The position numbers were made by a program, and so were the translations under genes. From assembly GCA_016703425.1 (NCBI GenBank), contig JADJCA010000029.1, forward strand, positions 620,001-684,000: a stretch of 64,000 nt of DNA, in the 5' to 3' direction. Under the pieces are notes generated by a model. That model saw only the letters and a list, made by a program, of their open reading frames with translations. It was not told where the DNA came from and did no database searches. Source of the stretch: Myxococcales bacterium (GTDB lineage Bacteria > Myxococcota_A > Polyangia > Polyangiales > Polyangiaceae). The first letter of the stretch is position 1. Every line of letters starts with the position of its first letter. Below are positions 26,358-35,120 of the stretch, one piece after another.

Positions 26358-28652
26358 GTGGCGCAGCGATTGTTCAAACGAGCCCTTCCGCTGCGCCGAC
26401 GGTTGCCTTGCGCCACCATGCTGGCGCTGCTCGTCGCCGCAACGTCGTCGCCCTTCGCGCGCGCGGACAACGGCCCGCAAGCGGCGTCGCAGACGGCGCC
26501 GGCATCGGTCACGCCCCCTCGGCTGCAACGTGGCGCCGAGCCGCCCTATCCGGCCGGTGGCAAGGGCGACGCCGAGGTCGTCGTCGTCCTCGTCGTCGAG
26601 GCGACCGGCAAGGTCTTGCGCGCCGACGTCGAGCGCGGCGACGAGCCCTTTGCCAGCGCCGCCGCCGCCTCGACCATGCGTTTCGTCTACGAGCCCGCGA
26701 AGCGAGGTGCGACGCCGATCGCAGCCAAGGTGCGCGTCCTCGTGCGATTTCACGCGCCCGCGGCGGAGCCTGCGTCTCCCCCTGACGCGTCCCCGAGCGC
26801 GCCGTCGCGCACGACGCGTCCCGCCGTCACCGTCGAACCGTCGGACACCGAAGAAGTGCGCATCACCGGCCTCCGGCGTGAAGCGGGCCTCACGGCGACG
26901 CTCACGCGCAGCGAGGTGCGCGAGCTTCCGGGGACCTTTGGCGATCCCTTTCGGGCCCTCGAGGTCATGCCGGGCGTCACGCCCATCATCTCCGGTCTGC
27001 CGTTTTTCTACGTGCGCGGCGCTCCGCCAGGCAATGTGGGCTACTTCCTCGACGGCATTCGCGTGCCGTACCTCTACCACGTGGGCCTTGGCCCCTCGGT
27101 GGTCCATCCCGGCATCGTCGAGCGCGTGGATCTCTACGGTGGCGGCTACCCGGCCCGTTACGGTCGCTTCGCCGGCGGCACCGTCGCCGCGGAGCTCGCA
27201 CGCCCGCGAACCGACGCGCACGCCGAATGGAACGTCCGACTCGTCGACGCGGGCGCGCTCGCCGAAACGGGCTTCGCAGGCGACCGTGGCACGCTCCTCG
27301 TTGGCGGGCGCTATTCGTACACGGCGGCGCTCATCACGCTCTTCGCGCCCGAAGCGGTCCTCGACTACCGCGACTTCCAACTCCGCGCCACCTACGACGT
27401 GAGCCCCATCGATACGGTCTCGCTCGTGAGCTTCGGCGCCTACGATCTCATCGGTCAGAAGCGGAGCGGCGTCCTGGACGTCGCCTTCGGTTCGGAGTTC
27501 TATCGCGGCGACCTGCGGTGGGATCGAAAGCTCGAAGGGGGCGGGCGCTTGCGAAGCGCCGTGACGCTCGGGCTCGATCGCACGCTGCTTGGCGAGGACC
27601 GCGTGGCGCGCAATCGCACCGTGGCGACGCGCGTCGAATGGTCGAAGCCCATGCGGCAGGCGGTCCTCTTGCGCGGCGGCGTCGACATGACGCGCGAGCG
27701 CTACGACACCGAGCTGCTCGGCGAAGATTCGGCCGACTCGGCGGCGACGGCGGCGGCGTTCCCGAGCCGCACCGATCTAACGACGGGCGCCTGGGTCGAC
27801 GTCGTTTACAAGCCGACGCGCGCCTTCGAGGTCGTCCCTGGCCTGCGCGCCGATCTTTACAACTCGGGCGGCGTCGCCGCCGCGGGGATCGATCCGCGCA
27901 TCGCCACGAAGCTCGCGCTCTCGAAGCGCGTGCGTTTGCTCCAAGCGCACGGCGTCGCGCACCAGCCGCCGTCGTTCGTGGCGCCGATTCCCGGGTTGAC
28001 CATCGGCTCGCTGCAAGGAGGCCTGCAGCGCGCGATGCAGACGAGCGCCGGCGTCGAGGCCGATCTGCCGCTCGAGTTCACAGGGTCGATGACCGTCTTC
28101 CGGACGGCCACGCTCAACCTGACGGACTTCTTGACGAGCGCGGCGCGCTTCGACACGGACGATCAGCGCGCCTTCGTTCGCCGCGCGACGGGCGACGCCT
28201 ACGGCGCCGAGGTCTTCGTGCGTCGTCCGCTCACCAAGCGATTCGCGGCCCTCCTCTCGTACACGCTCTCGCGCTCGACGCAGCGCGAGAGCGGCGTGGT
28301 CCGCACCGGCGCCTACGATCGGCCCCACGTGTTCAACGTGGCGGGTGCCGTCGACCTCGGCGCGCGGTGGCGCTTCGGTGCAAAGTTCGTGACCTACTCG
28401 GGTAACCCGCGGCTCTTCTCGACGCGCCCCAGCGACGCCATCGCCAACGTCGAAGGTGCCGTGGACGAGCGTCGCAACAGCGCCTTTTACCGCATCGACG
28501 CGCGCCTCGAGAAGAAGTGGGTCTTCGGCAAACGCGCCAGCGTCGCCGTCGTGCTCGAGGTCTTGAACGCGACGCTCCACAAGGAAGACGTCAACGGTCA
28601 AGAAATCGGACCCATCACGGTCCCCAGCCTCGGTGTGGAGGGGGAGTTATGA
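26358..28652 (+). CDS. TonB-dependent receptor with an N-terminal TonB-C-like domain
   Basis: 764 residues from GTG 26358, with a signal peptide ending near residue 36. Residues ~50-135 resemble the C-terminal domain of the energy transducer TonB: AEPPYPAGGKGDAEVVVVL, ATGKVLRADVERGDEPF and TMRFVYEPAKRGATPIAAK. A Pro/Ser-rich linker is followed by the plug domain (VRITGLRREAG, FRALEVMPGVTPI, FFYVRGAPPGNVGYFLDGI, ERVDLYGGGYPARYGR) and a full 22-strand-type barrel finishing with an aromatic/hydrophobic strand (SVAVVLEVLNATLHKEDV). The substrate is unknown. Fusion of a TonB-like periplasmic domain to its own receptor is unusual. Its stop overlaps the next start (ATGA), so receptor and lipoprotein form an operon. 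A TAGCCT hexamer lies 12 nt before the start. Confidence 0.9.
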   Translation: MAQRLFKRALPLRRRLPCATMLALLVAATSSPFARADNGPQAASQTAPASVTPPRLQRGAEPPYPAGGKGDAEVVVVLVVEATGKVLRADVERGDEPFASAAAASTMRFVYEPAKRGATPIAAKVRVLVRFHAPAAEPASPPDASPSAPSRTTRPAVTVEPSDTEEVRITGLRREAGLTATLTRSEVRELPGTFGDPFRALEVMPGVTPIISGLPFFYVRGAPPGNVGYFLDGIRVPYLYHVGLGPSVVHPGIVERVDLYGGGYPARYGRFAGGTVAAELARPRTDAHAEWNVRLVDAGALAETGFAGDRGTLLVGGRYSYTAALITLFAPEAVLDYRDFQLRATYDVSPIDTVSLVSFGAYDLIGQKRSGVLDVAFGSEFYRGDLRWDRKLEGGGRLRSAVTLGLDRTLLGEDRVARNRTVATRVEWSKPMRQAVLLRGGVDMTRERYDTELLGEDSADSAATAAAFPSRTDLTTGAWVDVVYKPTRAFEVVPGLRADLYNSGGVAAAGIDPRIATKLALSKRVRLLQAHGVAHQPPSFVAPIPGLTIGSLQGGLQRAMQTSAGVEADLPLEFTGSMTVFRTATLNLTDFLTSAARFDTDDQRAFVRRATGDAYGAEVFVRRPLTKRFAALLSYTLSRSTQRESGVVRTGAYDRPHVFNVAGAVDLGARWRFGAKFVTYSGNPRLFSTRPSDAIANVEGAVDERRNSAFYRIDARLEKKWVFGKRASVAVVLEVLNATLHKEDVNGQEIGPITVPSLGVEGEL

Positions 28653-29440
28653 GAGCGTTCGCCGTTGGCTTGGGGCTCGCCTTGGGGGCGTCCGCCTGCC
28701 TTCCCGAGCCGCCCAAGAAGAGCATTCTGCACTCCACGATTCGGGGCTCGCTCGGCCCTTCGGGCAAGCCCGAGTTCGAGGATGGCCAGGGCCTGCGCGT
28801 TCGGTTCCAGCGGCGCGTCGCCGTGCTCGGAGTGACGAGCGTTGATCTCGCCGGATCGGGGCGTCGGGGAGAGGGCAGCTTGCGCAACCTCGACGAAGCG
28901 CCCTTCGCCGCACCCGACGCGCGCGGCCTCGGCGAGAGCTACGTGAGCGCCTACGGGTCCACGTTCTATGACCAGCCGTCGGGCCCAGGCGTCGTTGATT
29001 CGGATCGAGCCGCCCTCGAAGGGCAACGTGTCGATCGGTACACGCGCGCCAACCTGACGGGGTTTCGCATGCTCGGCACGATCGAAACCGCGGGGCGCGT
29101 TCTGACCTTCGACTGGCGGGGCAGCTTCAGCGAGTTCACGGCCTGTGGTCGCGCGGTGCCCGACTTCAAGCCGGGAGCGCTCTCTCTCGAGCCGGAGACC
29201 GAGCACAACGTCGACGTCGTCGTTCACACGGAGGCGCCGCTCTTGGCCCTCGGGGGCGACGCCCTTCTTTCGCTCGATCAAGACAACGACGGGCACCTCT
29301 CGGACGCCGAGTTTCGAGACGGAGAGCGGCCGCTGATCATGACCGACCTGTTCGAGGTGCGCTTCGACGGCGAGCCGCTCTCTTGCGTGTCGGGCTACGA
29401 CGTCTTGCGTTCGCCCGGCGCGATCCCCTTTGAGCGGTAG
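28649..29440 (+). CDS. Lipoprotein with an EF-hand-like calcium loop
   Basis: 263 residues from ATG 28649, overlapping the receptor stop by 4 nt, with GGGGAG just upstream. The signal (AFAVGLGLALGASAC) is of the lipoprotein kind. The mature protein has no recognised domain over most of its length; towards the end DQDNDGHLSDAEF matches a 12-residue EF-hand/dockerin calcium loop exactly in spacing. Two cysteines (FTACGRAVPD and LSCVSGYDV) may form a disulfide. As a lipoprotein coupled to a TonB-dependent receptor it may serve as the surface substrate-capture partner, by analogy with SusC/SusD-type pairs, but it is not a SusD homologue. Confidence 0.82.
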   Translation: MRAFAVGLGLALGASACLPEPPKKSILHSTIRGSLGPSGKPEFEDGQGLRVRFQRRVAVLGVTSVDLAGSGRRGEGSLRNLDEAPFAAPDARGLGESYVSAYGSTFYDQPSGPGVVDSDRAALEGQRVDRYTRANLTGFRMLGTIETAGRVLTFDWRGSFSEFTACGRAVPDFKPGALSLEPETEHNVDVVVHTEAPLLALGGDALLSLDQDNDGHLSDAEFRDGERPLIMTDLFEVRFDGEPLSCVSGYDVLRSPGAIPFER

Positions 29441-29484
29441 CGGCCGCGCGATGGCTTCTTCCGGCGCGTCGCGTCGCCGTCGCC

Positions 29485-29490
29485 TATACT
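29485..29490 (+). promoter_or_regulatory. -10-like element TATACT
   Basis: TATACT ends 10 nt before the ATG at 29501; no Shine-Dalgarno sequence lies between. The start of transcription would be a few bases before the ATG. No clear -35 is seen. Confidence 0.42.
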
Positions 29491-29500
29491 TCCCGCCGCG

Positions 29501-30556
29501 ATGTTGCGGCCCCTCTCTCCCGGTCCGTCTCTTGCGGGCACGCTAACCGCCGCCGCGCTCTTTCTCATCGCGCCTCGGGCCCTCGCCGATCGCGTGACGG
29601 TCCTGCCCTTGGCTGGCAGCGGCCTCACGAAGGCGGAGCTCGACCTTGTGCGCGCCCACATTGAACAAGCGGTGCGAGAGACGGGCCACGCGCCGTCGAG
29701 CGCCGCCGAAGCGCAAAGCGCCGAGCGTGCGGTTCAAGACGGCGTCGCCGACACGCGCGACGAGTACGTTGCCGCCGGGCGCGCTGCCGGGGTCACTTGG
29801 ACCGTTGGCGGGCGCGTCGATTCGCGCGCCTACTTTCGCCGCATCGAGATCGAGGTCTGTCAGGTGGGCACGGGCCGCGTCGAGTCGCTCGCTCGCAACA
29901 TGTTGCCATCGGAACATCTCGCCAAGTCGAGGGAGATGCTCGCCCTCTTGCTTCGGCCCGAGGGCATTCAGAACGCCACCATCCCCTGGCAGAACGAGGT
30001 CCCGCCCGAGCCGCCGCCGCCCGCACCACCGCCGCCACCTCCTGCGCCGCCGCCGCCGCCGCCGCCTCCGCCACCACCTCCCGAGCCGGCTGCGCCGCCG
30101 ACTCCGTATGCCGACGGGCATCCCTTTGGTGTGGGGCTCGGTCCTTCGGTGCTCGCGGCCGCGGACCGACCGGCGAATGCGCGGGGTTCCGCCACCACAC
30201 TCGCGGTCTCAGGGAGCTTTGGCTACGCGCTTCCGTCGGTGCAAGGCCTCGAGCTCCGCGCCGACGTCGGCGGCGGCGTCATCGCACCTCGGTCGTTCTT
30301 TGCGACCGTCGGGGCACGCTACGCGTTCGCGCCGCTCGGCAAGCTCTACGTCGGACCGGAGCTCATGCTGGGGGCCTTCGTGCCCATCGGTGGTGACAAG
30401 AAGGCGCGGTTCCTTGCCGTTGCCGCGCCCACCGTCGGTTACGCCGTGACGTCGCAGCTCTCCGTCGAAGCGCACGGCGACGTGGCCTACGCGGCCGGTG
30501 GGACCGGAGGCCTCCTGCTCGTTGGCGGCGGAGCGCGTGCGTGGGTGCGTTTTTGA
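29501..30556 (+). CDS. Exported protein: globular domain, polyproline linker and beta-barrel
   Basis: 351 residues. After a signal peptide (GTLTAAALFLIAPRALA), residues ~30-165 form an alpha/beta domain (VTVLPLAGSGLTKAELDLV, GVTWTVGGRVDSRAYFRRIEIEV) resembling the periplasmic domains that sense or bind peptidoglycan/nucleotides in other delta-proteobacteria, though no family is certain. A linker of ~35 nearly pure prolines follows, and the last ~150 residues are Gly-rich amphipathic strands (GVGLGPSVLAAADRP, VGARYAFAPLGKLYVGPEL) ending in ARAWVRF, a typical outer-membrane barrel terminus. The polyproline rod could span the periplasm. The 3' end overlaps the tsaE start by 16 nt. Confidence 0.8.
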   Translation: MLRPLSPGPSLAGTLTAAALFLIAPRALADRVTVLPLAGSGLTKAELDLVRAHIEQAVRETGHAPSSAAEAQSAERAVQDGVADTRDEYVAAGRAAGVTWTVGGRVDSRAYFRRIEIEVCQVGTGRVESLARNMLPSEHLAKSREMLALLLRPEGIQNATIPWQNEVPPEPPPPAPPPPPPAPPPPPPPPPPPPEPAAPPTPYADGHPFGVGLGPSVLAAADRPANARGSATTLAVSGSFGYALPSVQGLELRADVGGGVIAPRSFFATVGARYAFAPLGKLYVGPELMLGAFVPIGGDKKARFLAVAAPTVGYAVTSQLSVEAHGDVAYAAGGTGGLLLVGGGARAWVRF

Positions 30557-31017
30557 TCCTCAAGAGTCGTCGTGACACGGTTCGTTTGGGCAAGGCCATC
30601 GCGCGCGTTCTCACTCCGGGCGACTTCGTGTTGCTCTCCGGCGGCCTCGGCGCTGGCAAGACGTTCCTGGCTCGCGCCATCGCACGCGCTCTCGGCGTCT
30701 CGTCGCGCGTTCGCGTTACCAGCCCCACGTTCACGCTGCTCACCGAGTACGACATCAAAGATGGCATGACGCTTCTGCACGCCGACCTCTATCGCCTTCG
30801 CGAGGACATGGCGCGCTTCGAGGTAGAGGTGATCCGCTTGGGACTGCGCGAGCGCATGCGCGAGGGTGACGCGATCACCCTCGTCGAATGGGGCGACGAT
30901 CTCACTGCGCTCCTTGGTTCACCGGCCCTTCGCATCGAGCTCCGCGCCGCCAGTGACGTCTCGCGCGAAGCGGCGCTCGCGGGCCCCCTTGCGGAGCGCC
31001 TCGAAGGAGCCCGATGA
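30541..31017 (+). CDS. tsaE: tRNA (adenosine(37)-N6)-threonylcarbamoyltransferase complex ATPase TsaE
   Basis: 158 residues, the usual size. TsaE is the ATPase that, with TsaB and TsaD, transfers the threonylcarbamoyl group to A37 of tRNAs that read ANN codons. The P-loop GGLGAGKTFLARAIARALG, the switch-like TSPTFTLLTEYD and the second metal-binding block HADLYRLRE, followed by VEWGDDL, are all diagnostic and intact. GTG 30541 is the start, inside the end of the barrel gene, which suggests translational coupling. It is one of the few housekeeping genes in the window; tsaB, tsaD and tsaC are not present here. Confidence 0.95.
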   Translation: MGAFLILKSRRDTVRLGKAIARVLTPGDFVLLSGGLGAGKTFLARAIARALGVSSRVRVTSPTFTLLTEYDIKDGMTLLHADLYRLREDMARFEVEVIRLGLRERMREGDAITLVEWGDDLTALLGSPALRIELRAASDVSREAALAGPLAERLEGAR

Positions 31018-31085
31018 GACGAGCGGTCCGGGACGATTCCCGGCCGCGAATGCGGCGCGGTCCGGCGGCGTTATCGTACCGTTGC

Positions 31086-32522
31086 ATGCGAACGCGCTTC
31101 GGCACGCTGGTTCTCTTGACCGTTGGGTGTGGCGCAAGCGCCCCTCTCGCCGGGGTCGCGCCTAGCGCGCCGCCTCCGGCGAGCCGTGTAGCGGTGCCAC
31201 CGCCTGCGTCGGCGCCGGCGAATGCGCCCGAGGCTCGGCATGGCTGGGCGAAGCGCGCCTTCGGCGAGGGGCGGCTCCACGCGAGCGCTTCGGGGCTCGT
31301 GCGCGCGGCAAAGAAGCTCGAGGTGCTCGAGGCCGAGGGGACCGTCGTCGCCTCCCGTGACCTGCCCTCGGGCATGCGCGCGACCTACGTGGATGGCGAC
31401 GCGACGAGCGAGCTGCTCCTCCTTCATCCCTGGGAGGGCGCGAAGTCCGTCGAGGCCCTCGATACGCGGACGCTCGCGACGCGGTGGCTCGCCGACGTCG
31501 ACTTCCCCAAAGGCAGTGTCCTCCGTGCGACGGGAAATCAAGATGTCCTCGTTGTGCAAGCCGACTCCCCGACCACGAAGCCCGCCGCCGTGGTCCTCGT
31601 CCTCGACGCGAAATCCGGTAAGAAGCTCTGGGGGCGGACCAGCCACGACTTGTCTTACGACCCCGCATGGGTCGCCGGCGACGCCGTGTACCTGCAGCAG
31701 TCCAGCAACCTTGAGGCGTTCGACGCCCGGCGCGGGGCCTCACGCTGGAAGCGGAAGGTTGGCGCCATTGAGCTGAGCGGTCACGAAGACAAGCTCCTCG
31801 TTCATGACGGCAAATCCTTCGTCGCGCTCGACGCGAAGTCTGGGACGCCCATCGGCTCCGTGACGACCGGCCTTCGGAGCTCCGTCGCGCTCGCAGCGGG
31901 AGTCCTCTACGCCAAGGTCAAGACCGGCGAGCTCGAGCATACGCGCGCGGTGCGAGAGCGCGTCGTGGCCATCGAGGTCGCCACGGCGAAGCTCCTCTGG
32001 GAGTCGCTCGAGTGGACGCAACTCGACGCGTCCTTCGGCACCGGGCCGCTCACGCTCGCGCGCGACGAGGTGCTCTTCTGCACCAGCGACGGCGTCGTCC
32101 GGGGGCTCGACCGTGCGTCCGGTGCACTGCGCTGGGAGCAGGGGTTCGGCACCTGTGATTCGCTCCTGGCGAAGGACACTCGAGCGGGCATCTGGCTCTA
32201 CGTCGGCCCCAAGCCGGATGTCTACACCACGGCGGACGTTCCCCTCGAGAGCGTCTTCGCCCAAGGCACGGTCACGCTCGGGGGAAAGCCGATCTCGGGC
32301 GCTCGCGTGGCGGCGTTTGGTGCAGAGACCACGTCCGGCGCCGATGGCCGCTACACGCTCCAAGCTCGCGGCCGCGGCAAGCTCGTCGTCCAGGCGCTGG
32401 CCGACGTGGGTGACACCGACCCGAAGTGTGCTCGGTACGCGGCCGGCGCGTCGACCGCGACGTCCCTTGCCGGTACGGTCGACGTGGCGCTCGCGCAAGT
32501 CTGCTCTTGCGGGGTTCCCTAG
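31086..32522 (+). CDS. PQQ-like beta-propeller lipoprotein
   Basis: 478 residues from ATG 31086, which gives a lipoprotein signal (FGTLVLLTVGCGAS); an upstream frame from 31014 is not supported, and a TATCGT hexamer lies 8 nt before this ATG. After a Pro/Ala-rich spacer the protein consists of repeats of the PQQ/BamB kind: VLVLDAKSGKKLWGRT, LEAFDARRGASRWKRKVG, FVALDAKSGTPIGSV, VVAIEVATAKLLWESL, VRGLDRASGALRWEQ. The last ~80 residues form a separate small beta domain (TLGGKPISGARVAAFGAET), like carboxypeptidase-regulatory domains. Without a dehydrogenase signature it is probably a binding or scaffolding protein, not a quinoprotein. Confidence 0.87.
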   Translation: MRTRFGTLVLLTVGCGASAPLAGVAPSAPPPASRVAVPPPASAPANAPEARHGWAKRAFGEGRLHASASGLVRAAKKLEVLEAEGTVVASRDLPSGMRATYVDGDATSELLLLHPWEGAKSVEALDTRTLATRWLADVDFPKGSVLRATGNQDVLVVQADSPTTKPAAVVLVLDAKSGKKLWGRTSHDLSYDPAWVAGDAVYLQQSSNLEAFDARRGASRWKRKVGAIELSGHEDKLLVHDGKSFVALDAKSGTPIGSVTTGLRSSVALAAGVLYAKVKTGELEHTRAVRERVVAIEVATAKLLWESLEWTQLDASFGTGPLTLARDEVLFCTSDGVVRGLDRASGALRWEQGFGTCDSLLAKDTRAGIWLYVGPKPDVYTTADVPLESVFAQGTVTLGGKPISGARVAAFGAETTSGADGRYTLQARGRGKLVVQALADVGDTDPKCARYAAGASTATSLAGTVDVALAQVCSCGVP

Positions 32523-32577
32523 GGCGTCCTTCGAAGCGACCCTGGCGATAGACCCGCCCGAGCGGGCTCGTCCTCCT

Positions 32578-32583
32578 TATACT
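32578..32583 (+). promoter_or_regulatory. -10-like element TATACT before a 20-codon ORF and the PHP gene
   Basis: TATACT ends 8 nt before an ATG at 32592 that opens a 20-codon frame. The position implies a leaderless transcript that begins with this small ORF and continues into the PHP-domain gene at 32651. No -35 was identified. Confidence 0.4.
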
Positions 32584-32591
32584 CGCGTGCG

Positions 32592-32654
32592 ATGGCGCGC
32601 CTCGACATCCCGACGGTGGGGGCCGCTCGCCACTCGGTGGAGGACGTCGCGTGA
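32592..32654 (+). CDS. Possible 20-residue leader peptide upstream of the PHP gene
   Basis: ATG 32592 opens a frame of 20 codons, starting MARLDIPTVG and ending EDVA, whose TGA (32652-32654) overlaps the GTG start of the next gene (GTGA at 32651). A -10-like TATACT lies 8 nt before the ATG, whereas the GTG of the downstream gene has only GGTGGAGG ~12 nt upstream. The arrangement suggests that translation of the small ORF delivers ribosomes to the downstream start. No regulatory codon run or alternative hairpin is obvious, so an attenuation role is not supported. It could also be a chance frame. Confidence 0.35.
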   Translation: MARLDIPTVGAARHSVEDVA

Positions 32655-34933
32655 GACCGCTCGGACGGCGCGCCGCGGCGCTCTCGGTCGTGGCCGTGCT
32701 GGCGCTGATGGGCCTCGTCTTCTTCTTGGACCAAAGACCGCCGGGACGCGTGCACGCGGTCGTCTCCGGAGTCGACGTGACCCTCGGCCTCGACGACGCG
32801 CGCGTCACGCTCGCGGACGCTACGTCGTTTGCCTTGCGGCTCCGGGTCCTCGGCGCGGTCGTAAAGCCCCGGTTCATGGCGGCGCGTCGTGAAGGCGACG
32901 CGCTCGTGGCCACGCTTTCGTGGGATGGCGGGCGCGGCTCCGGTGCGTTGCGGATTTCGCCAGCGCGGTCGGGGCTCCAAAACACGCTGCGCATCGACTT
33001 CGACGCCGCGGCCCGCGAGGTGGCGCTCGGCTTCTCCTTGACGACAGACGGGCGGGAGGTCTTCCTCTCCGACGTCGGTGAGCTCGCCGAGGTCGGCGAA
33101 GCGAAGGGAGCTCTGCTGGTCCTCGGAGGGCGAGCGGCCTTTGCGTCGGCCGACGGCGCCTTGGCGATCACGCTCTCGGCCGCGGGCCACGTTGGGGCTC
33201 CGCGCAGCGTTGACGCCTTTGCTCCCGAGGGGAAAGCCTCGCGCGGCCTGCTGGTCGCGGTCTCTCCTGCGGCTCAGGACCTCTATGGTGCTTTGTGGAC
33301 GGCGCTCGGTCGTCCCGTCGCCACCGTGCGCGGAGTTGTCTCCGGCGCCGACGCGACAACACGCGTCTTGGGCCTCGGCGCCGACGGGCATCCGCGTGTG
33401 CGCGTCCCAACGGGACCCGGCGGACGTTTCTCCGTCGACGTGCCCAAAGACGTGAACCGCTGGTACGCAGCCCTCGGCGAAGGTGCCGTCGCGAGCCCGC
33501 CGGTGTTCTTCGAGCCCGGTGCCGCCTGGGACTTGCGCCTCGACGTCGCGCCCGTCGGCGAGCTCGTCGTTCGAGTGCGTGATCCCGATCAGCTGCGGCC
33601 GCTCGTGGCCCGCGTGGCCGTCCGCGGCATCGACGGCACGCTCGATCCGAACTTCGGACCCGACTACCGCGCGTCCGGTGCGGGGCCGCTCATGGATCTT
33701 TTGACGGGCGAGGTGAAGACGCCGCTCTCGAGCGGGCGCTATCGCGTCTCGGCCACGAAGGGCATCGAGTGGAGCATCGACAGCGTCGACGTGACCGTTG
33801 AATCCGGCGGTCGCGTCGTCGTCGACCTCGAGCTACGCCACGTCGTACCCACGACCGGTCAAGTTGGCTGCGATCTGCACGTTCACGCACGACCCAGCTT
33901 CGACACGCCGGTGCAGGTGGAAGATCGCGTGCTCTCGCTCGTCTCGGCGGGGGTCGACTTCGCCGTGCCGACGGAGCACAACCTCGTGGGCGATTACGGG
34001 CCGGCGCTCCGCGTGCTCGAGCTCTCGTCATCGCTCGCGTGGGTGCCGGGCGTCGAGGTTACGACCTACACGCCGCGCTTCGGTCACTTCGGCGTCTTCC
34101 CGTGGGATCCGGCCGCCGGCGTGCCGCCTTATCGGAAGACGTCACCGGCGGCGCTCTTCGCGGCGGTGCGCAAAGATCCGAAACGCGTCCTGCAAGTGAA
34201 CCACCCGAGGCTCCCGAACGACATCGGCTACTTCGCCGTCGCCGGCTTCGATCCGAAGGACAAGAACACCTACTCACGCGTAAAGACTGACTTCGACGCC
34301 CTCGAGGTCTATAGCGGCTACGACCTCGAGCACCCGGCGCGCGTCGACGCGGTCTTGGCCGACTACTACGCGCTCTTGAACACCGGCAGGCGCATCGTCG
34401 CGACGGGCTCGAGTGACGCCCACCGCATTCAGTACCAATGGGCCGGCTACCCGCGGACGATGGTGCGCGTCGACGACGCCACCATCGAACCCTCGCGCGT
34501 CGTGGAGGCGCTCAAGCGCGGCCGCGCCACCGTCACGAGCGGACCGATCGTCGACTTGGAGGTTCGCGGCGAGGGCGAGAGCGCGGGGACGAAGCCGGGC
34601 GACGAGCACCGGGTGCAGGGAAAGCGTCTCGTGGCCGGCGTGAGCGTTTACGCGGCGCCGTGGCTCGACGTCGCCGAAATCTTCCTCGTGGCCGATGGCG
34701 TCGTTGCGTCGCGCGTCGATGTGGAGCGGCGCCCGGGCCGCACGGGCCGCGAGGACGGCACGCTCCCCGACGCGCAAGCGAGGACGTTGCGCTACCGCGG
34801 GGAGCTTGCCGTGCCCGACGGCGCCAAGTGGGTCATGGCCTTCGCGCGCGGGCAGCGAAAGATGGACGACGTCTTGGCCTTCATGCCCGTCGTGCCGATG
34901 GCGTTTACGAACCCGGTCTGGCTGAAGCGATAG
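32651..34933 (+). CDS. CehA/McbA-family PHP-domain metallohydrolase, membrane-anchored
   Basis: 760 residues from GTG 32651. An N-terminal span (ALSVVAVLALMGLVFFL) anchors or exports it. Residues ~30-410 are beta-rich, with carboxypeptidase-regulatory-like segments (ATVRGVVSGADATTRVLGL, GELVVRVRDPDQLRPLVARV). The catalytic PHP part follows: CDLHVHARPSFDTPV (metal-binding HxH and serine/Asp), FAVPTEHN, WVPGVEVTTYT, FGVFPWDP, VLQVNHPRLP and ATGSSDAHR, which together supply the trinuclear-metal ligands of the CehA/McbA group. These enzymes hydrolyse esters, carbamates or phosphoesters; here the substrate is unknown. A C-terminal beta domain (EIFLVADGVVASRVDVE) completes it. The gene seems to be monocistronic apart from the small leader frame. 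Confidence 0.88.
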   Translation: MRPLGRRAAALSVVAVLALMGLVFFLDQRPPGRVHAVVSGVDVTLGLDDARVTLADATSFALRLRVLGAVVKPRFMAARREGDALVATLSWDGGRGSGALRISPARSGLQNTLRIDFDAAAREVALGFSLTTDGREVFLSDVGELAEVGEAKGALLVLGGRAAFASADGALAITLSAAGHVGAPRSVDAFAPEGKASRGLLVAVSPAAQDLYGALWTALGRPVATVRGVVSGADATTRVLGLGADGHPRVRVPTGPGGRFSVDVPKDVNRWYAALGEGAVASPPVFFEPGAAWDLRLDVAPVGELVVRVRDPDQLRPLVARVAVRGIDGTLDPNFGPDYRASGAGPLMDLLTGEVKTPLSSGRYRVSATKGIEWSIDSVDVTVESGGRVVVDLELRHVVPTTGQVGCDLHVHARPSFDTPVQVEDRVLSLVSAGVDFAVPTEHNLVGDYGPALRVLELSSSLAWVPGVEVTTYTPRFGHFGVFPWDPAAGVPPYRKTSPAALFAAVRKDPKRVLQVNHPRLPNDIGYFAVAGFDPKDKNTYSRVKTDFDALEVYSGYDLEHPARVDAVLADYYALLNTGRRIVATGSSDAHRIQYQWAGYPRTMVRVDDATIEPSRVVEALKRGRATVTSGPIVDLEVRGEGESAGTKPGDEHRVQGKRLVAGVSVYAAPWLDVAEIFLVADGVVASRVDVERRPGRTGREDGTLPDAQARTLRYRGELAVPDGAKWVMAFARGQRKMDDVLAFMPVVPMAFTNPVWLKR

Positions 34934-35120
34934 CGCTCGTGGCCTCACGGCCTGCCCGTAGCGGCAAGGGCTCATCATGTATCCGGCGTGCGACTGCCGC
35001 GTGGGGGCGCAAGCGAAGGCGAGTTTGCAACGACAATTGAGGTGTTCGCCGTTCGTGCGGCAGCGTTCGCCCGTCGTCGCGTGCGGCACGTGAGCTGCTT
35101 CGCCTTCGGCAGAGGGCACC

